Assembly: GCA_023525715.1 (NCBI GenBank) | Contig: CM042013.1 | Span: 69,908,494 to 69,972,493, forward strand | DNA from: Cichorium intybus | Lineage: Eukaryota; Streptophyta; Magnoliopsida; Asterales; Asteraceae | Direction of reading: 5' to 3' | DNA length: 64,000 nt | Shown here: piece after piece, positions 51,180 to 63,016 of the stretch | How positions within the stretch are numbered: position 1 is the stretch's first letter | How the letters are laid out: the number at the start of each line of letters is the position of its first letter | Notes under the pieces: model-generated | Databases searched by the model: none | What the model was told of the DNA's origin: nothing | What the model saw: only the letters and a program-made list of their open reading frames with translations | Made by a program: the position numbers and the translations under genes

Positions 51180-51568
51180 GTAAAGGGTCTATAGCAACGA
51201 CATTTAGTCTCTATAAATTGATCTATAGAGACGACATGTCGTCTCCATAGATGATGTGAGTTTTTTCCAACACATATATAGGGACGACATGTCGTCCCTA
51301 TAGACCGAGCTATTGCGACGACCTATCGTCATACAGTCAAATATTTTGAAAATAAACTTTTTTAGACGAATCTATAGGCACGAAAAGTCGTCTCTATAGA
51401 CTAGCTATAGAGACGATGTCTATCGCGACGACATTTTTGGTCTATAGTGACGAAACTATAGCGACGAAGGCTATAAGGACGACATGTCGTGCCCGGGGTC
51501 TATAGGAATGACTTTAATGTCTATATGGATGACATATGTCGTCCTTATAGCCTTCATTTCTTGTAGTG
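51180..51568. repeat. CACTA 2 right subterminal repeats
   Basis: Repeats around tctatagagacgacatgtcg in both orientations, ending with ttcatttcttgtagtg. Confidence 0.75.
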
Positions 51569-51827
51569 AGCATGTGTTGACTTCTTCGATTATGCCTTTA
51601 ACCCCCACTCAGTTTGAAGGGTAGAAATCCCGAGTCGGGTAGCTCGGTACTGGATTTGATCGATTGTCTGTTGAAGTAAGCAAGATGTTGAAGAACTTTA
51701 CCATTGGAAGAACTTTACCAATGCCTTTCAACAACTTTACCAGCATGTGACTAATATATATGTTAAATATTTTCTTGAATCTGGGTAATTGAAGTACAAA
51801 GTATTACCTCATTTTTTTTCTATGGTT

Positions 51828-52238
51828 GCATCAGCGATTGTTCTCACATCCTCATGCACATAAATTTGAAAAAGCTATTGATATATAAAAACAAAAAAGT
51901 AAGATTAAATTTTTATGAAACAATCAGTTCCCGCAATAAAAGTTTTAAAAAAAAAGTAAAACATATCGGCCCACTTTTTCCCCAAGCTTTGTTCACAATC
52001 AACTCATAGAAATTGTGTTGCTGAAAACAATCAACAGTTATTAATATTACATTAAATTTGTTAATTTAGCTTAAAATGGGAAAATAAGAAAATGTTTCTT
52101 ACATGTGGAATCATGAGATCCTCTTTCACATATAAAAGATTTTCAACTAAAGTTGTACGTATTTCTCTCATGTGCAAGTTGTTGTTGTTGCTGAACAGCC
52201 CGTAAAAACTTGCCAATTGTATCCCATTTTGGAACCTA
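51828..52238 (-). pseudogene. Unrecognised spliced gene fragment
   Basis: Three minus-strand blocks with GT/AG-like borders are open: about 52100-52238 (LHMREIRTTLVENLLYVKED), 51968-52022 (QHNFYELIVNKAWGKSGP) and 51818-51880 (LFQIYVHEDVRTIADATIE). The amphipathic, helical character and clean exon edges suggest a real protein gene. I cannot name the family. No start or end is visible. It is cut on the left by copia copy 3 (in gene orientation, upstream) and lies just right of CACTA 2. Confidence 0.45.
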
Positions 52239-52346
52239 CAAGTGAAAGATCATAAGGCTAAAATGGTAATTTAGCCATATTTAGGGGATAAGGAATAAAA
52301 AGTACCTGCATGACTCTTCGATGGCCCGCACCATCCCAGTAACTGT

Positions 52347-52717
52347 TGTGGAATATAAACCTCCTTTACAGCCTAAAATATTCTGCCCACATTACCTTGC
52401 CCTACCCTTCAAGAACATCATCATGAATCATGTGCTCTCTTCCACTTCTCTTGGCTATCCACATGTGTGCTTTATCTTTCCAGATTGTATTCTACTTTCT
52501 TAGTTGTTATTAGGATGTTGTTTGCTTTAAATTGTTGCAGTTTCAGCAACACAAATCACGCATTGTAACCTCTTCTTTATTTATAACAAGTCTCCAAATA
52601 TTGAGAGAAAGATACTAGTGTTCAACCTCTCTTTCCCTTATTCTATTTCAGTTTTGATAGCTCCTGTAACCCATTGATTTTTGCATATTAATCTTGTCAT
52701 AATATTTAGCTCCAACA
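52347..52717 (+). repeat. 5' LTR of copia copy 3
   Basis: 371 bp, TG...CA, with tttatttataacaag as a possible TATA region near 52577. Confidence 0.92.
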
Positions 52718-52719
52718 AG

Positions 52720-52731
52720 TGGTATCAGAGC
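52720..52731 (+). other. tRNA-iMet primer-binding site of copia copy 3
   Basis: TGGTATCAGAGC two bases after the 5' LTR. Confidence 0.92.
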
Positions 52732-52753
52732 GAGGTTGTTTGCAAGGTTGTAT

Positions 52754-54652
52754 ATGTCAAGAATGACTACAAGGAGCACCGCACTTACTCAACCGGATGT
52801 TGAAAATGTTCAAATGACCGGAAGAAACGGTAGTGTTACGTTACACTATCCGATGCTTACGAAAACGAATTACGCGGTGTGGGATATAAAGATGCAAGTG
52901 AATTTGCAAGCACAAGGAGTGTGGGATGCAATTCAAAATGCAGAAGTGGAGGAACAAAAAGATCGGATGGCTCTTGCGGCCATTTACCAAGCGATTCCGG
53001 AGGACGTACTTCTAATGTTGGCCGAAAAGGATACGGCTAAAGAAGCATGGGAAACGCTAAAAACGATGTATATGGGTGCTAATCGGTTGAAAGAGGCAAA
53101 AGTACAAACCTTGAGAAGTGACTTCGAGGTGATCCGAATGAAGAACGGTGAGACGATAGATGATTTTGTCATGAGATTGAATACAATTGTAACCGGTATT
53201 TGATCTCTTGGTGAAAAGATCGAGGAAAGCACGATGGTGAAGAAGTTCCTTCGAGTCGTCCCGATGAAATTTATACAAATCGTGACATCTATCGAACAAT
53301 TTGGTGACTTGAAAAACATGACGGTCGAAGAGGTCGTTGGCCGTCTCAAGACCCACGAAGAGCGACTTCGAGGGTATGAAGAACGAGAAGAAGGACCTTC
53401 TTTATTGCTTACACATGTCGAGTGGGCATCTCGATCTAAGCAAACCGACGATGGTGAAGACCGGGGACGTGGTCAAGGTGGTAGGCGTGGCCGAGGAGAT
53501 GGTCATGAGTCCAAAGGAAACCGGAACGACTACAATCCTCGCCGAAAGGATAAAAGTAAAATTAAATGTTTTACTTGTGAGAAATTCGGTCACTACGCAT
53601 CGGAATGTCCGAACAAGAAACAAGATGAGGAGGTGAACCTCATCCAAACCGATGAAGACGAAGAGCCCGTTTTAATGATGGCGATCTCGCATGAAGACAA
53701 ATCCGGGAAGGTGTCGCTAAAAGAAAATAGGGACGTTAATCTTCTTGCGTCCGAAGAAAGCCATGTCGAATCTGAGGTATGGTATCTCGACAATGGTGCT
53801 AGTAATCATATGACCGGAGATCGTTCAAAGTTCCATGAACTAGACGAGAGTGTGACGGGTCACACTCGATTCGGCGACGGGTCAAAGATCGACATCAAAG
53901 GAAAAGGTGTGATCTTGGTTGATTACGGTAACGGAGACCAAAAGGAACTCAACGAGGTATATTATATTCCAAGACTTAAAAGTAACGTTATAAGTCTTGG
54001 ACAACTAACTGAAAATGGGAATCAAGTAGTAATGAATGAGGATATTTTACGGGTATTTGACTATAAAAATACTTTATTTTTTGAAGCAAAAAGATCTCGT
54101 AAAAGACTCTATAAGACATTTTTAAAGACGATACGAAAAATATGTCTTTTTTCATCCCAAGATAATTTCGGTTGGTTGTGGCATCAACATCTTCGATATG
54201 TCAATTTTTATACCATGAAAAATTTTGTTTTCTTGGAGAATTATAAATTTGCAAGTTCGTATCTAAAGAGACTAGATAATCCGAATAAGCAAATGGTGAA
54301 TATTGATATCGAAAAATGTGAAAAAGGACACCGGTTTTTCAACGAACGAAAAAGGAAACCGCGAATGAATCACAACATGTTTTTTGATGAACGGAAGATA
54401 TTTATTTGGACCGAAATAAGTTGTGTTTTTTATGTCCAACGCAAACCCGAAAAAGATTTTGTCGTTTTTGAAAAAGTGACGCGAAAGAAGGAAGAAGTGT
54501 CGCTAAAACAAACGACTTACGATTTGAAGCTTTTGGGGGAGTACGGTATGAAAAATTTCAGCCCGGGAATTTTTTTCTATGGATTCGGAACTGAAGTTTG
54601 TGGAGCGAAGTTTATAACGGCTAAGCAACGGATGACTTTGACGTTTGGTTGA
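52754..54652 (+). pseudogene. Copia gag-protease of copy 3 with unusual C-terminal part
   Basis: ATG at 52754 (MSRMTTRSTALTQ) opens a gag with LTKTNYAVWDIKMQ and a single TGA at 53201-53203. After it the frame stays open for over 480 codons. A CCHC knuckle CFTCEKFGHYASEC is near 53570, a protease-type LDNGASNHMTGD near 53790, and a pre-integrase-like WLWHQHLRYVN near 54175. From about 54190 to 54652 the frame is open but no longer resembles integrase. It reads as a Lys/Phe-rich tail of unknown origin. Without the TGA this would be one long Gag-protease protein. Confidence 0.85.
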
Positions 54653-54836
54653 TAAATTTGTTGGTCAAAATGACTCGGTCCAAAGGACCGGTTATTTTTT
54701 TTGACAACAAATTAGTGATCACATTGAAGAAGAATTTTGTGTTTCATTATCGAAGCAAGGTGGCATGCATGAAATACGAAAAACGTGATGAAAAAGCAAA
54801 ATACGTTTGGCGCAACGGATACCGAGTCAAGTTCGG

Positions 54837-54850
54837 TTTATGGGGGAGAA
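54837..54850 (+). other. Polypurine tract of copia copy 3
   Basis: gggggagaa directly precedes the 3' LTR. Confidence 0.8.
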
Positions 54851-55221
54851 TGTGGAATATAAACCTCCTTTACAGCCTATAATATTCTGCCCACATTACC
54901 TTGCCCTACCCTTCAAGAACATCATCATGAATCATGTGCTCTCTTCCACTTCTCTTTGGTGTCCACATGTGTGCTTTATCTTTCCAGATTGTATTCTACT
55001 TTCTTAGTTGTTATTAGGATGTTGTTTGCTTTAAATAGTTGCAGTTTTAGCATCACAAATCACGCATTGTAACCTCTTCTTTATTTATAGCAAGTCTCCA
55101 AATATTGAGAGAAAGATACTAGTGTTCAACCTCTCTTTCCCTTATTCTATTTCTGTTTTGATAGCTCTTGTAACCCATTGATTTTTGCATATTAATCTTG
55201 TCATAATATTTAGCTCCAACA
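54851..55221 (+). repeat. 3' LTR of copia copy 3
   Basis: 371 bp, about 97 percent identical to the 5' copy by eye. Followed by ACTGT. Confidence 0.92.
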
Positions 55222-55269
55222 ACTGTAAGTGATTTCAAGAGCATCGTCTGTAATGCAATTTAACATATG

Positions 55270-55560
55270 ATTTAGGAAACATTATTTTTTATATTAATGA
55301 AATATAACATAAAGTTTATATAATATAATTAATATTAAATTACAGCATTGCAATTTAATTTTTTTTCTTATTAAGGCATTGTACATTACGAAGATCTACT
55401 CGGTTATACCATCCTACTTTCAGTTTTTTCTATTAAAGCAATATACTTTTCTTGTCAAGACTGTACGTTACAATAGCATCCTAGTTTCATTTCTCTCTAT
55501 TACAATATTGCACTTTCAATTTTTTTCTTATTAAGACGTTATACAACCTTTTGGAAATCC
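55270..55560. repeat. Degenerate ttacagcattgtac minisatellite
   Basis: Loosely repeated (t/a)ttacagcattg(t/c)a(c/a)tt units, 30-60 bases apart. Similar units occur at 36120-36500 in the Helitron-bearing region (tattacagcattatactttg). This may be a Helitron-related or other dispersed family. The rest of 55227-56100 holds nothing I recognise. Confidence 0.45.
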
Positions 55561-56109
55561 CAGAGTGCAATTCAATGTAACAGTGAAAGAGAGAGTTTGG
55601 ATAAGAGCGAAATATCAATTGACAATGAATAATTCTCAAATCGAACAAAATCCACGGCAAATCCCTCTCTCTCAGCCAAAGCAATACACATGTAAAAATA
55701 ACTCCACGTGTTTATTCCCCTGTCCCATGCCATTTATTCCTTCATGCTCCTAACAACTTTTTAGTCAATTGCCATTTTTTGCCCTCGTGAAAACACATAG
55801 TGTATTCTTGGTTTAGGAGCGTTTGGACCCAAGAATTCGTGAAGCGTATCATTATTCTAGCCTTCTGAAAAAGTCTTGTCATCAAGACTTGCATCTGGAA
55901 GCAGTAGGTGGAAAAGACGATGAAAGTCTAGAGAGAGTAACAAAGAGAAGCCAGAAAATAAATTTCATACCTTAAATCATTGGATCTTTGAATAGTTGAA
56001 ATAGGAGGAGTAGTTATAATTGATTTCTAGGGTTCAAATCGGAAACAATTATCAGTTTCCTAATATCTTGCAATCCTAGTTTGAAATTCAAAATTAGTAA
56101 TTTAAGGCA

Positions 56110-59100
56110 TTGTCAAATTTGAGCGATCTGAACCGACAACAGAACGGAATTCAAAAATCAAACCATTGACACTTTACTCAAAGAAAAAGGCATTACCCGT
56201 AACTTTTCAGCCCCATACACTCCACAGCAGAACGGAGTTGTCGAGAGGAGAAACAGATCTTTATGTGAATTAGCGGCCAGAACAATGTTACACTTTGCAA
56301 ATCTTCCTATGTACTTTTGGGCCGAAGCAATTGCTACCGCTTGCTTCACACAAAACCGATCCTACATATACCACATATTCAACATCACACCATACGAAGT
56401 CATCAACAAGTGAAAGACAAATGTAAAATTCTTCCATGTATTGGGATGCAGATGTTTTATCGTGAGGTTAAAGGATGGCACAACCAAGTTCAGCACAAGG
56501 TCAGACGATGGTGTCTTTCTAGGATACTCCCAAACCTCAAAAGCATATCTTGTGCTGAACAAGACTGCAAGAAAGATCGAGAAAACCTTCAATCTCACCT
56601 TCGACGATTACTATATCAAGAAATGAGAAGCCATATTTCCTTGCTCTTCTATTTTTCCTGTCCCTCCTACTAATACAGTTCCCTTAACTTCCTTTAATCT
56701 TGATTTTCCATTTTTGCTTGATTGTCCAAACGTGCAATAGATGCTGAAACTCATGCGAAGGAAAATGACATATTAGAATCAATCAAGCTCAACAATGATC
56801 ATGCAAAACCCTCCACCTCTCTCGAATCTACATCTTCTGTTGAGGGGGTGCATTAACACACAACAACAGATGGATCTAGGGTTTAAGAGGACCCAAATAA
56901 TTCAACTGTTCATCCTGTTGAGGGGGAACATGTGTCTACAACTTCAACATCTGACCCCACTATTGAAGTCCAAGGGGAACGAGCACTCGGATGCTCAAAA
57001 TGAAGACACACGTTCTGCTTTGGATTATCCATCTGACACAGAGGAGATCACTGTTGAAACTCTTCCAGAATATGATCCTTCATATCCTCCTCTTGTTAAA
57101 TGGACGCATGATCATCTGAAGGAATATGTAATAAGTAATCCACAGGAGAGGGTTCTCATACCCGCACAATTAAAAGAAAAATAACAAAAAATAAACAAAC
57201 AATTTGAATTGTGTATGTTCAATGTTTTCATTTCCAAAGTCAAACCTAAGAATGTGAAAGAAACTTTCCAACATTCAGGTTGGGTTGAGGGGATGCAGAG
57301 TGAGTTAGCAGAATTTGAGAGTAACAAAGTCTGGAGATTAATGAAAGGTTTTTAGCAATCAATGAATTAGAAATCCTAAGTTCACATGCAACCTAAGATG
57401 TTGATCTATGTTTTTCTATCTTATGAACATATAATAAAACCTAGAAGGCCAACAATAATTTTCTAAAGAATTTGGATAAGAAAACCAACCTTTGATTTTG
57501 ATCCAGAAGCTAGCAGCACAGTTGTCCTGTCTCAAATGGTGTCACACCCAAGCAAGAGGAGAAGCAACAATATTCCAGAGAGACAGAGTGCAAGTTGGCA
57601 CAGGGTATTAGGGTTCCCAAGGGGTTCCCTATTTATAGTTTCCAGGTGGTACAACTTAAACCCTAGAGCCCAACTTTGACAAGCCTTTTATCAAATGGAC
57701 AAGGCTTCTTCTAAACCCTAATTAGGGTTTTGAAATTTATGTGGAGGCTCCACAAAATCTCGCCAACTATGAACTCCCACTGGCCAGTCAATATTCAACT
57801 ATTGAATAATTACAAAACCAGTCCCTACACTTTTAATTAATTAAATTAATCACTAAATTAAATCTAATTAATTCTATATTAATTTAAAGTTAATTAATAT
57901 AGTTTCTAATTAATATATTATCACCCAAATATATTAATAAACTATTTATTTTATTTCTATTGATTTATTAAACAATTAATAAATCAACATTTCTCTCTAC
58001 TGAACTTTCTGCCAAACCTCCTACTATGAGGGCAACCCAAATAGACTTTGCTTTTATTAATAAGATAAATACAAATTATCAGTCATGGCTTAGAAACTGA
58101 ATCTAACAATTAATTCCTAAACCTGGTAACACCTCTATAGTCGGTTACAAATGAGATTTCCGAAATAAGCTTGACACGGAAGGTAACATTGTCAGAAACA
58201 AAGCTAGATTAATTGTGAAAGGATACTGTTAACAAGAGGGAATCGATTATGAAGTGACCTTCGCTCCTATTGCAAGACTCGAGTCAGTTCTCATATTTTT
58301 GGTGTATGCAGCACATAAAAACTTTGATGTCTATCAAATGGATGGCAAATGTGCTTTCTAAATGGTGAAATCGAGGAAAAAGTGTATGTGGAACAACCAC
58401 ATGCATTTACAAGTGAGGAATTCCTAGACCATTGTTATATGCTTGACAAGGCAGTCTATAGGTTAAAGAAAGAACCAAGGTCTTGGTAGGAAACTTTAAC
58501 TCGCTTTTTGAAACTATCTCATTTCAAGCAAGGATCTGTTAACCCAACTTTGTTCCGAAGGAAGGTAGGTAACCGTCTCATTTATAGTTCAAATCTACGG
58601 GGATGGTATCATTTTTGGATCAACAGATCCTTTTCTTTTAAAGGAATTTGAAAATCTCATGAAAAGCAAATTTCAAATGAGCATGATGGGGAAGATTGAT
58701 TTCTTCCTCGGATTTGGAATATACTAAGAACCTTCTTATGAGATTTGGAATGGAACGTTGTTCCAATGCGAAAGTGCCTATGGCTACGGGTACACGATTC
58801 AGTTTTTCCATTGAAAAGCCAACAGTTGATAAGAAGGTCTACAGAAGTCGACTGTTGGCTTCTGATCAAACATATTTCTATAGGTACATGATATCGTGAC
58901 TATACAATTCAAACGCGAAGAATTCCCCAATTTTGTGATTCTCAAAGCGCCATACGAATTTGTCAAATTCCGGTACAACACTCGAAGACCAAACATATTT
59001 CTCTTTGCTATCACTTCATCAAAGATCATGTTGAGTAAGGGAATGTTGAGGTCCATTTTGTCAACATTAAGGACCAACTGGCTGACATATTCATAAAAGC

Positions 59101-59130
59101 CCTAAAAAAGCTTTTACAATAATACTTTAA
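56110..59130 (+). pseudogene. Degraded copia pol (integrase to RNase H)
   Basis: Fragments in shifting frames keep the copia order: integrase TDNRTEFKNQTID and PYTPQQNGVVERRN (56110-56270), YFWAEAIATACF, then YPPLVKWTHDHLKEYV (about 57100). Reverse transcriptase follows: NKARLIVKGYCQQEGIDYEVTF-like coding near 58200, AHKNFDVYQMDG and EEKVYVEQPHAF. RNase H end motifs such as LADIFTKAL-like coding lie near 59075. There are many stops and small indels. It is interrupted at 57342 by a solo LTR. I found no LTRs of its own, so it is a truncated relic and unrelated in position to copia copy 3. Confidence 0.85.
57342..58108 (-). mobile_element. Solo LTR inside the copia pol relic
   Basis: 767 bp, TGTTAGATTC at its start on the minus strand (58108 downwards), with a perfect ATTAA duplication (57337-57341 and 58109-58113). 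A TATA box CTATAAATAGG on the minus strand lies near 57629-57638. Removing it with one ATTAA joins the pol codons in phase, which confirms the borders. Confidence 0.85.
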
Positions 59131-59150
59131 GGGCTAGGCAGGATAGATGT

Positions 59151-59330
59151 TAGAAATGCAAAGTTTGGAATATAAGGTTATACTTTGAAGGATCGTTTGC
59201 TCAACAATAACATGAATATAAACAAGATTAAGTTACGGAATAATAAAGACTTTAAAGATAAAATGCAAGAATAAATTACACTTAAAGTAAAAACATGGAA
59301 GCGAGTACAGACCTAAGGACGGAAGCGAGT
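59151..59330. other. Short unassigned segment
   Basis: Between the copia relic and the Athila-like LTR. Nothing recognised. Confidence 0.5.
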
Positions 59331-60858
59331 TGTAACAACCAACTTTCGTTCCAATGTTTAAAGTGTATGTGTAAGTTGGCGAATGGAATGTAATGGGATT
59401 ATTAAGTCTTTTGTTAAGAGCTTAAATGAGAAATGAGGAAAATATGAATTTGATGTGTAATAATGTGTAAATAATTAAAATTTAGTCATATATTAAGTCC
59501 TTAATGGTGTATGTATGAATTATGATTGATGAACTTGAATTAAGAAGAAATTTGGCATAAAAAGGAAAATCTAGTAAAAATAAAGTTGTTGGAAATTTAG
59601 AACTAAGTAACTCAAAATAGAACTCGAATTGGGAAATTTCTCAAAATATGCAAAATGGAGTATTTGGAATTATAAGAATGCAGGAAAAAGAATGGAAATA
59701 TTTGGAGTTCGGATGAAGAAGTTATGATCGATTGAAGTTGACCCAAAACTAGCAAAAATCAAGAAGTAACCAGTTGTCAACACCTAGTGATATCAAGTAT
59801 TTTAGGTGTTGTTGAGCCCTATTCTTGATGAAATTATATCAAATATGCCTTGGTATTCTCACTTTTCGTGCCAGGACTTTTTTAGAAGAAAAGAATGGAA
59901 ACAGGGACTAAAAGCGTGCAAAAGGAAGAAGTTTGGGAAAGAATGAAAAATCAAGAAAATACGTATGCGCGACGCGGGCTTAAGGCGGTGGAACACATTC
60001 AAATGACGAAAAAACGGGATCTGATAAGTACGCGCGCCGCGGAATCCATAAAAGCGCGGCGCGGCTTCGGGAAATTTGCAACTATAAATAGAGGCATTTC
60101 CAGCCGAAAACCCTAGCAAAGACCGGGTGTAAAATCGACCTTGAAGCTCTTTGACTCCAAGATTTCGTTCCAGCAAGTCCTCAATTTGTATTTTTATGTT
60201 TTAGATTTTATTTTCAATTAGTTAAATAGTTGTAAGCTTTGGTTTGTATCTTTGGGAGTGACAACCATTGATACCAAGCTTAGGTTTCTGTTTTAGCATC
60301 GTTTGGTTACTGTTTGAATGTTTGGATTTGGTTTTGGTGAATGAAAATCATTTGGTTACAATTAATCTTGGTTTTTCGGTATTTTGATGCTTGTGTTTGT
60401 TTGTGTTTATTTGGATTGTGTTTGGATTGTGTTTTGACCTTGTTTGGGACTGTTTTCCTTTGCTGAAATCAGTAGCCAATTAGGTTAGTCTTTGAGCATT
60501 GAACCTTAGCTAGTAGCTGTTCAGTTAGAACCCTAGTTATTAGTTAGGTTATGCTTTGTTTGGTTTGGATGCCTTTGTTTGCTTCTGATTCAGAGATGTA
60601 CTTCTGATTTCAGAAAGTGACTAGGTTAGTTTGAGTTGAGTTAGCTTAGGCTTAGCTTGACCTTGGTTGGCGATTGTTTTCTTTGGAGTAGTTGAGAATT
60701 AGAAACCAGGTCCTCCGACTGTAGCGTGACACTACTAGTTGGTAATCTGTCATCTGGTCTAACCACGAAGCTCCTGCGGATCGACCCTGACTACCACTGT
60801 ACTAGTGTGTGTGTTAGGTTTTCTTTATTTTTGACTACACGACGACCTAGGCGTGTCA
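59331..60858 (+). repeat. 5' LTR of the Athila-like element
   Basis: About 1528 bp, beginning TGTAACAACC and ending ...GTGTCA before aattt and the primer site. It contains CG-rich patches (gcgcgacgcggg- and gcgcgccgcgg-type words, 59966-60066) and a TATA box. The left border rests on the TG motif and is less certain than the right one. Confidence 0.7.
60083..60090 (+). promoter_or_regulatory. LTR TATA box
   Basis: ctataaatagagg at 60082-60094 is a canonical plant TATA box. Transcription would start about 30 bases downstream, near the accctag at 60110. Confidence 0.75.
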
Positions 60859-60863
60859 AATTT

Positions 60864-60881
60864 TGGCGCCGTTGCCGGGGA
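60864..60881 (+). other. tRNA-Asp primer-binding site
   Basis: TGGCGCCGTTGCCGGGGA matches the complement of the plant tRNA-Asp 3' end, the primer used by Athila-type elements. Confidence 0.9.
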
Positions 60882-60977
60882 GCTGTGAGCTTAGATTAGG
60901 TGATTTGTAGGACTTAGCTTCTGATTTTTGATGTTTGATTCTAGTACTTTGAATTCTGCTATGTGTACGTCTTCATA

Positions 60978-62216
60978 ATGGGCGATTACATGTACCCGGA
61001 TCAGTATTATGAAGATTATGAAAATCCGACCGACACCTATTACGAGGATGATTGCTACAATGGATCACCCGATGACAATGGATGACGGACCGAGGAGTCA
61101 TCTCAACCTGAAAATTCTGTAACTTGGGCCCAACTTTGGGTACCCTGGTATAACACTCACCAAGAACAGAAGGACCAGGCTAATGCTCTTTTAAGTTTGC
61201 AAGCTTCTTTAGATAGGTTAGAGGAAAGTTGGAAATGTTCACCACCTTCGCCAGAACCGGAGGCGAGTGATTTTTATACCAATAATAATGTGTATGAACT
61301 TGCATCACCTGAATATGTGATGGAAGGGCATACACCGTGGGAAAGTCAAGAGACTACTGAGATGGTCGAAAATGTTGTTGAGGAAGAGGTTGTAGGTGAC
61401 AATGCTACCTCTAACTCAACAGCTTTTGATGTTTTTGATATTTTTGAAAATGTTGATAATGTCGAGCTAGTGATGAGTGAATCCATACCATCACCAGACG
61501 ATTTGATTGATGAGGATGTTGTGGAGGGGGCAGTAAGTGACAGTACAGATCCCAGCCCAACAATTCCCGAAATTGTTGAAAGTACCAATGTTTTTGGGGA
61601 AGGAGGTGTAGATGACAATACTACCCCTGACCCTGTAATTTTTGAACATTTTGAGAAATCTGAAAGTAAGGATCTGGTGACGGGTGACTTTGTACCACCA
61701 TCAGATCAAACTAGTCACCCACTCTTGGTTCCGATCCACCTGTTGGACGATGATCAAGAAGTTGATGCTGATGAGTTGATATTTGAAAACAATAAACATG
61801 ATTTTATCACCACTCATGATCCACTCATGAATGGAAAATTAGATGTGATCAATACCATCGATGAGGACATACGAAAGCATTCTGATATGTTGCCTTCCGA
61901 TCCCATTCGATTGGAAAATTTTTATTGGTACTGCAAGCCAAAATTGCAACCTGAAGATAGCATGCGAGACACTAGCAAACGAGGTATGAAACAACTACTG
62001 GAAGAGGCACTGGGCGCGCTTCATGTCAATCCTTTGACCTTGAAGAGATGCAGAAGGAAGGACCGATCTTGGAGGTACAAAGTTACCTCCAAGCATTCAC
62101 GGGAGTTAACTAGAAAGCAACAACCGGGCAGCAGCAGGAGAACCGACAAGCCATTCGACCGAGGAAAGTTTAAGGGGCAGTGGGTCAGCGAAAGGACGGT
62201 GGAAGCAGAAAAGTAA
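60978..62216 (+). pseudogene. Acidic leader ORF of the Athila-like element
   Basis: ATG at 60978 (MGDYMYPDQYYEDYE) opens a frame interrupted once by TGA at 61083-61085 and then open to 62216, about 413 codons in all. The middle is very acidic and Thr/Val/Asn-rich, with diverged internal repeats around (G)DNATSNSTAFDVFD and DDNTTPDPVIFEHFE. The last 80 residues are basic (KRCRRKDRSWRYK). I recognise no enzyme domain. It lies where leader ORFs occur in long gypsy elements, upstream of the ATHILA-type frame. Confidence 0.6.
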
Positions 62217-62288
62217 CAGGAACAAATGGCGTACGATCCACCGTAGCTGTAGTAGGAGTTCACGTCTGGCTGAAGACGTTAAACTTAG

Positions 62289-62309
62289 CGCTTGTTGGGA
62301 GGCAACCCA
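62289..62309 (+). other. GGGAGGCAACCC motif after the leader ORF
   Basis: gcttgttgggaggcaaccca can form a small stem (tggg/ccca) around aggcaa. I recall near-identical words at the ends of coding segments in Athila-type and related plant retrotransposons, but cannot verify this here. Confidence 0.5.
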
Positions 62310-63016
62310 TCGTGTCACAGGTTAGGATTTATATTTCTTAGGATTAATTAGGAAAACACATCAATCTTTTTGCAGGTATTAGTGGTCCAAAGCAAGTGTG
62401 GGGTCGTATGAAAAGTTTTAAAATTTTGAAGACCGCGCCGCGGGTTTTTGAATTACGCGACGCGGGGTCGCAAACCAACCCGATGCGCAGGGGTTGATTT
62501 GGTGACACGCGCGACGCGCAAAGTGCAAATGCGCGCCGCGGGAAATGATCAGTCGGTTTTCTCCTATAATAGGGTAAGCCGCGGCTCACAATAACCACCA
62601 CATGACTCGGAACTCTGATTGACGAATTTCTCTTACAATTTTTCTTGCTCATTTTGTTTCTACTACCAAGGTACGCTATTCTAACTACTTATTACTCGTT
62701 AAAACTAGTAATTAGGTAGTTGATTTTAGTGATTTATTCAAAAAGTTCAAAAACTTAGAATCGCCAATGCTAACTCATAGGGTGTTTGTTTTGCCAAATA
62801 GAGACCCTAGATGAGTTAGTCGGCACTTAGGCTACCTTGTGGTATGATTGGATCAAGTTGTAGCAGGTTAAAACGCGAGTTGGGATCGGGGTTTTGAAAC
62901 AGACGCACGCCGCGCCGCGCCCTTGCTCTTGGGCCGCGCCGCGGTGCGGTGGGGAAGAAAAGGACTAATTTTGCAACATTTTTTCTTTTTGTGGCCATGT
63001 GCTTGTTTTGCAGATA
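62310..63016 (+). other. Non-coding segment with CG-rich words and splice acceptor-like end
   Basis: No supported ORF. gcgccgcgg-type words cluster at 62435-62545 and 62905-62945. The segment ends with a pyrimidine-rich run and ttgttttgcag at 63003-63013, a good 3' splice site just before the next ORF. A spliced subgenomic mRNA is possible. Confidence 0.5.

Larger units (their letters stand above)
52347..55221 (+). mobile_element. Gag-only copia element (TR-GAG type), copy 3
   Basis: 371-bp LTRs (52347-52717 and 54851-55221) begin TGTGGAATA and end CTCCAACA. The target duplication is ACTGT (52342-52346 and 55222-55226). It has an iMet primer site and a purine tract tttatgggggagaa before the 3' LTR. 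The interior encodes gag and protease only, and integrase to RNase H are missing. I count about ten LTR differences, so it is older than copia copy 1. Confidence 0.93.
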
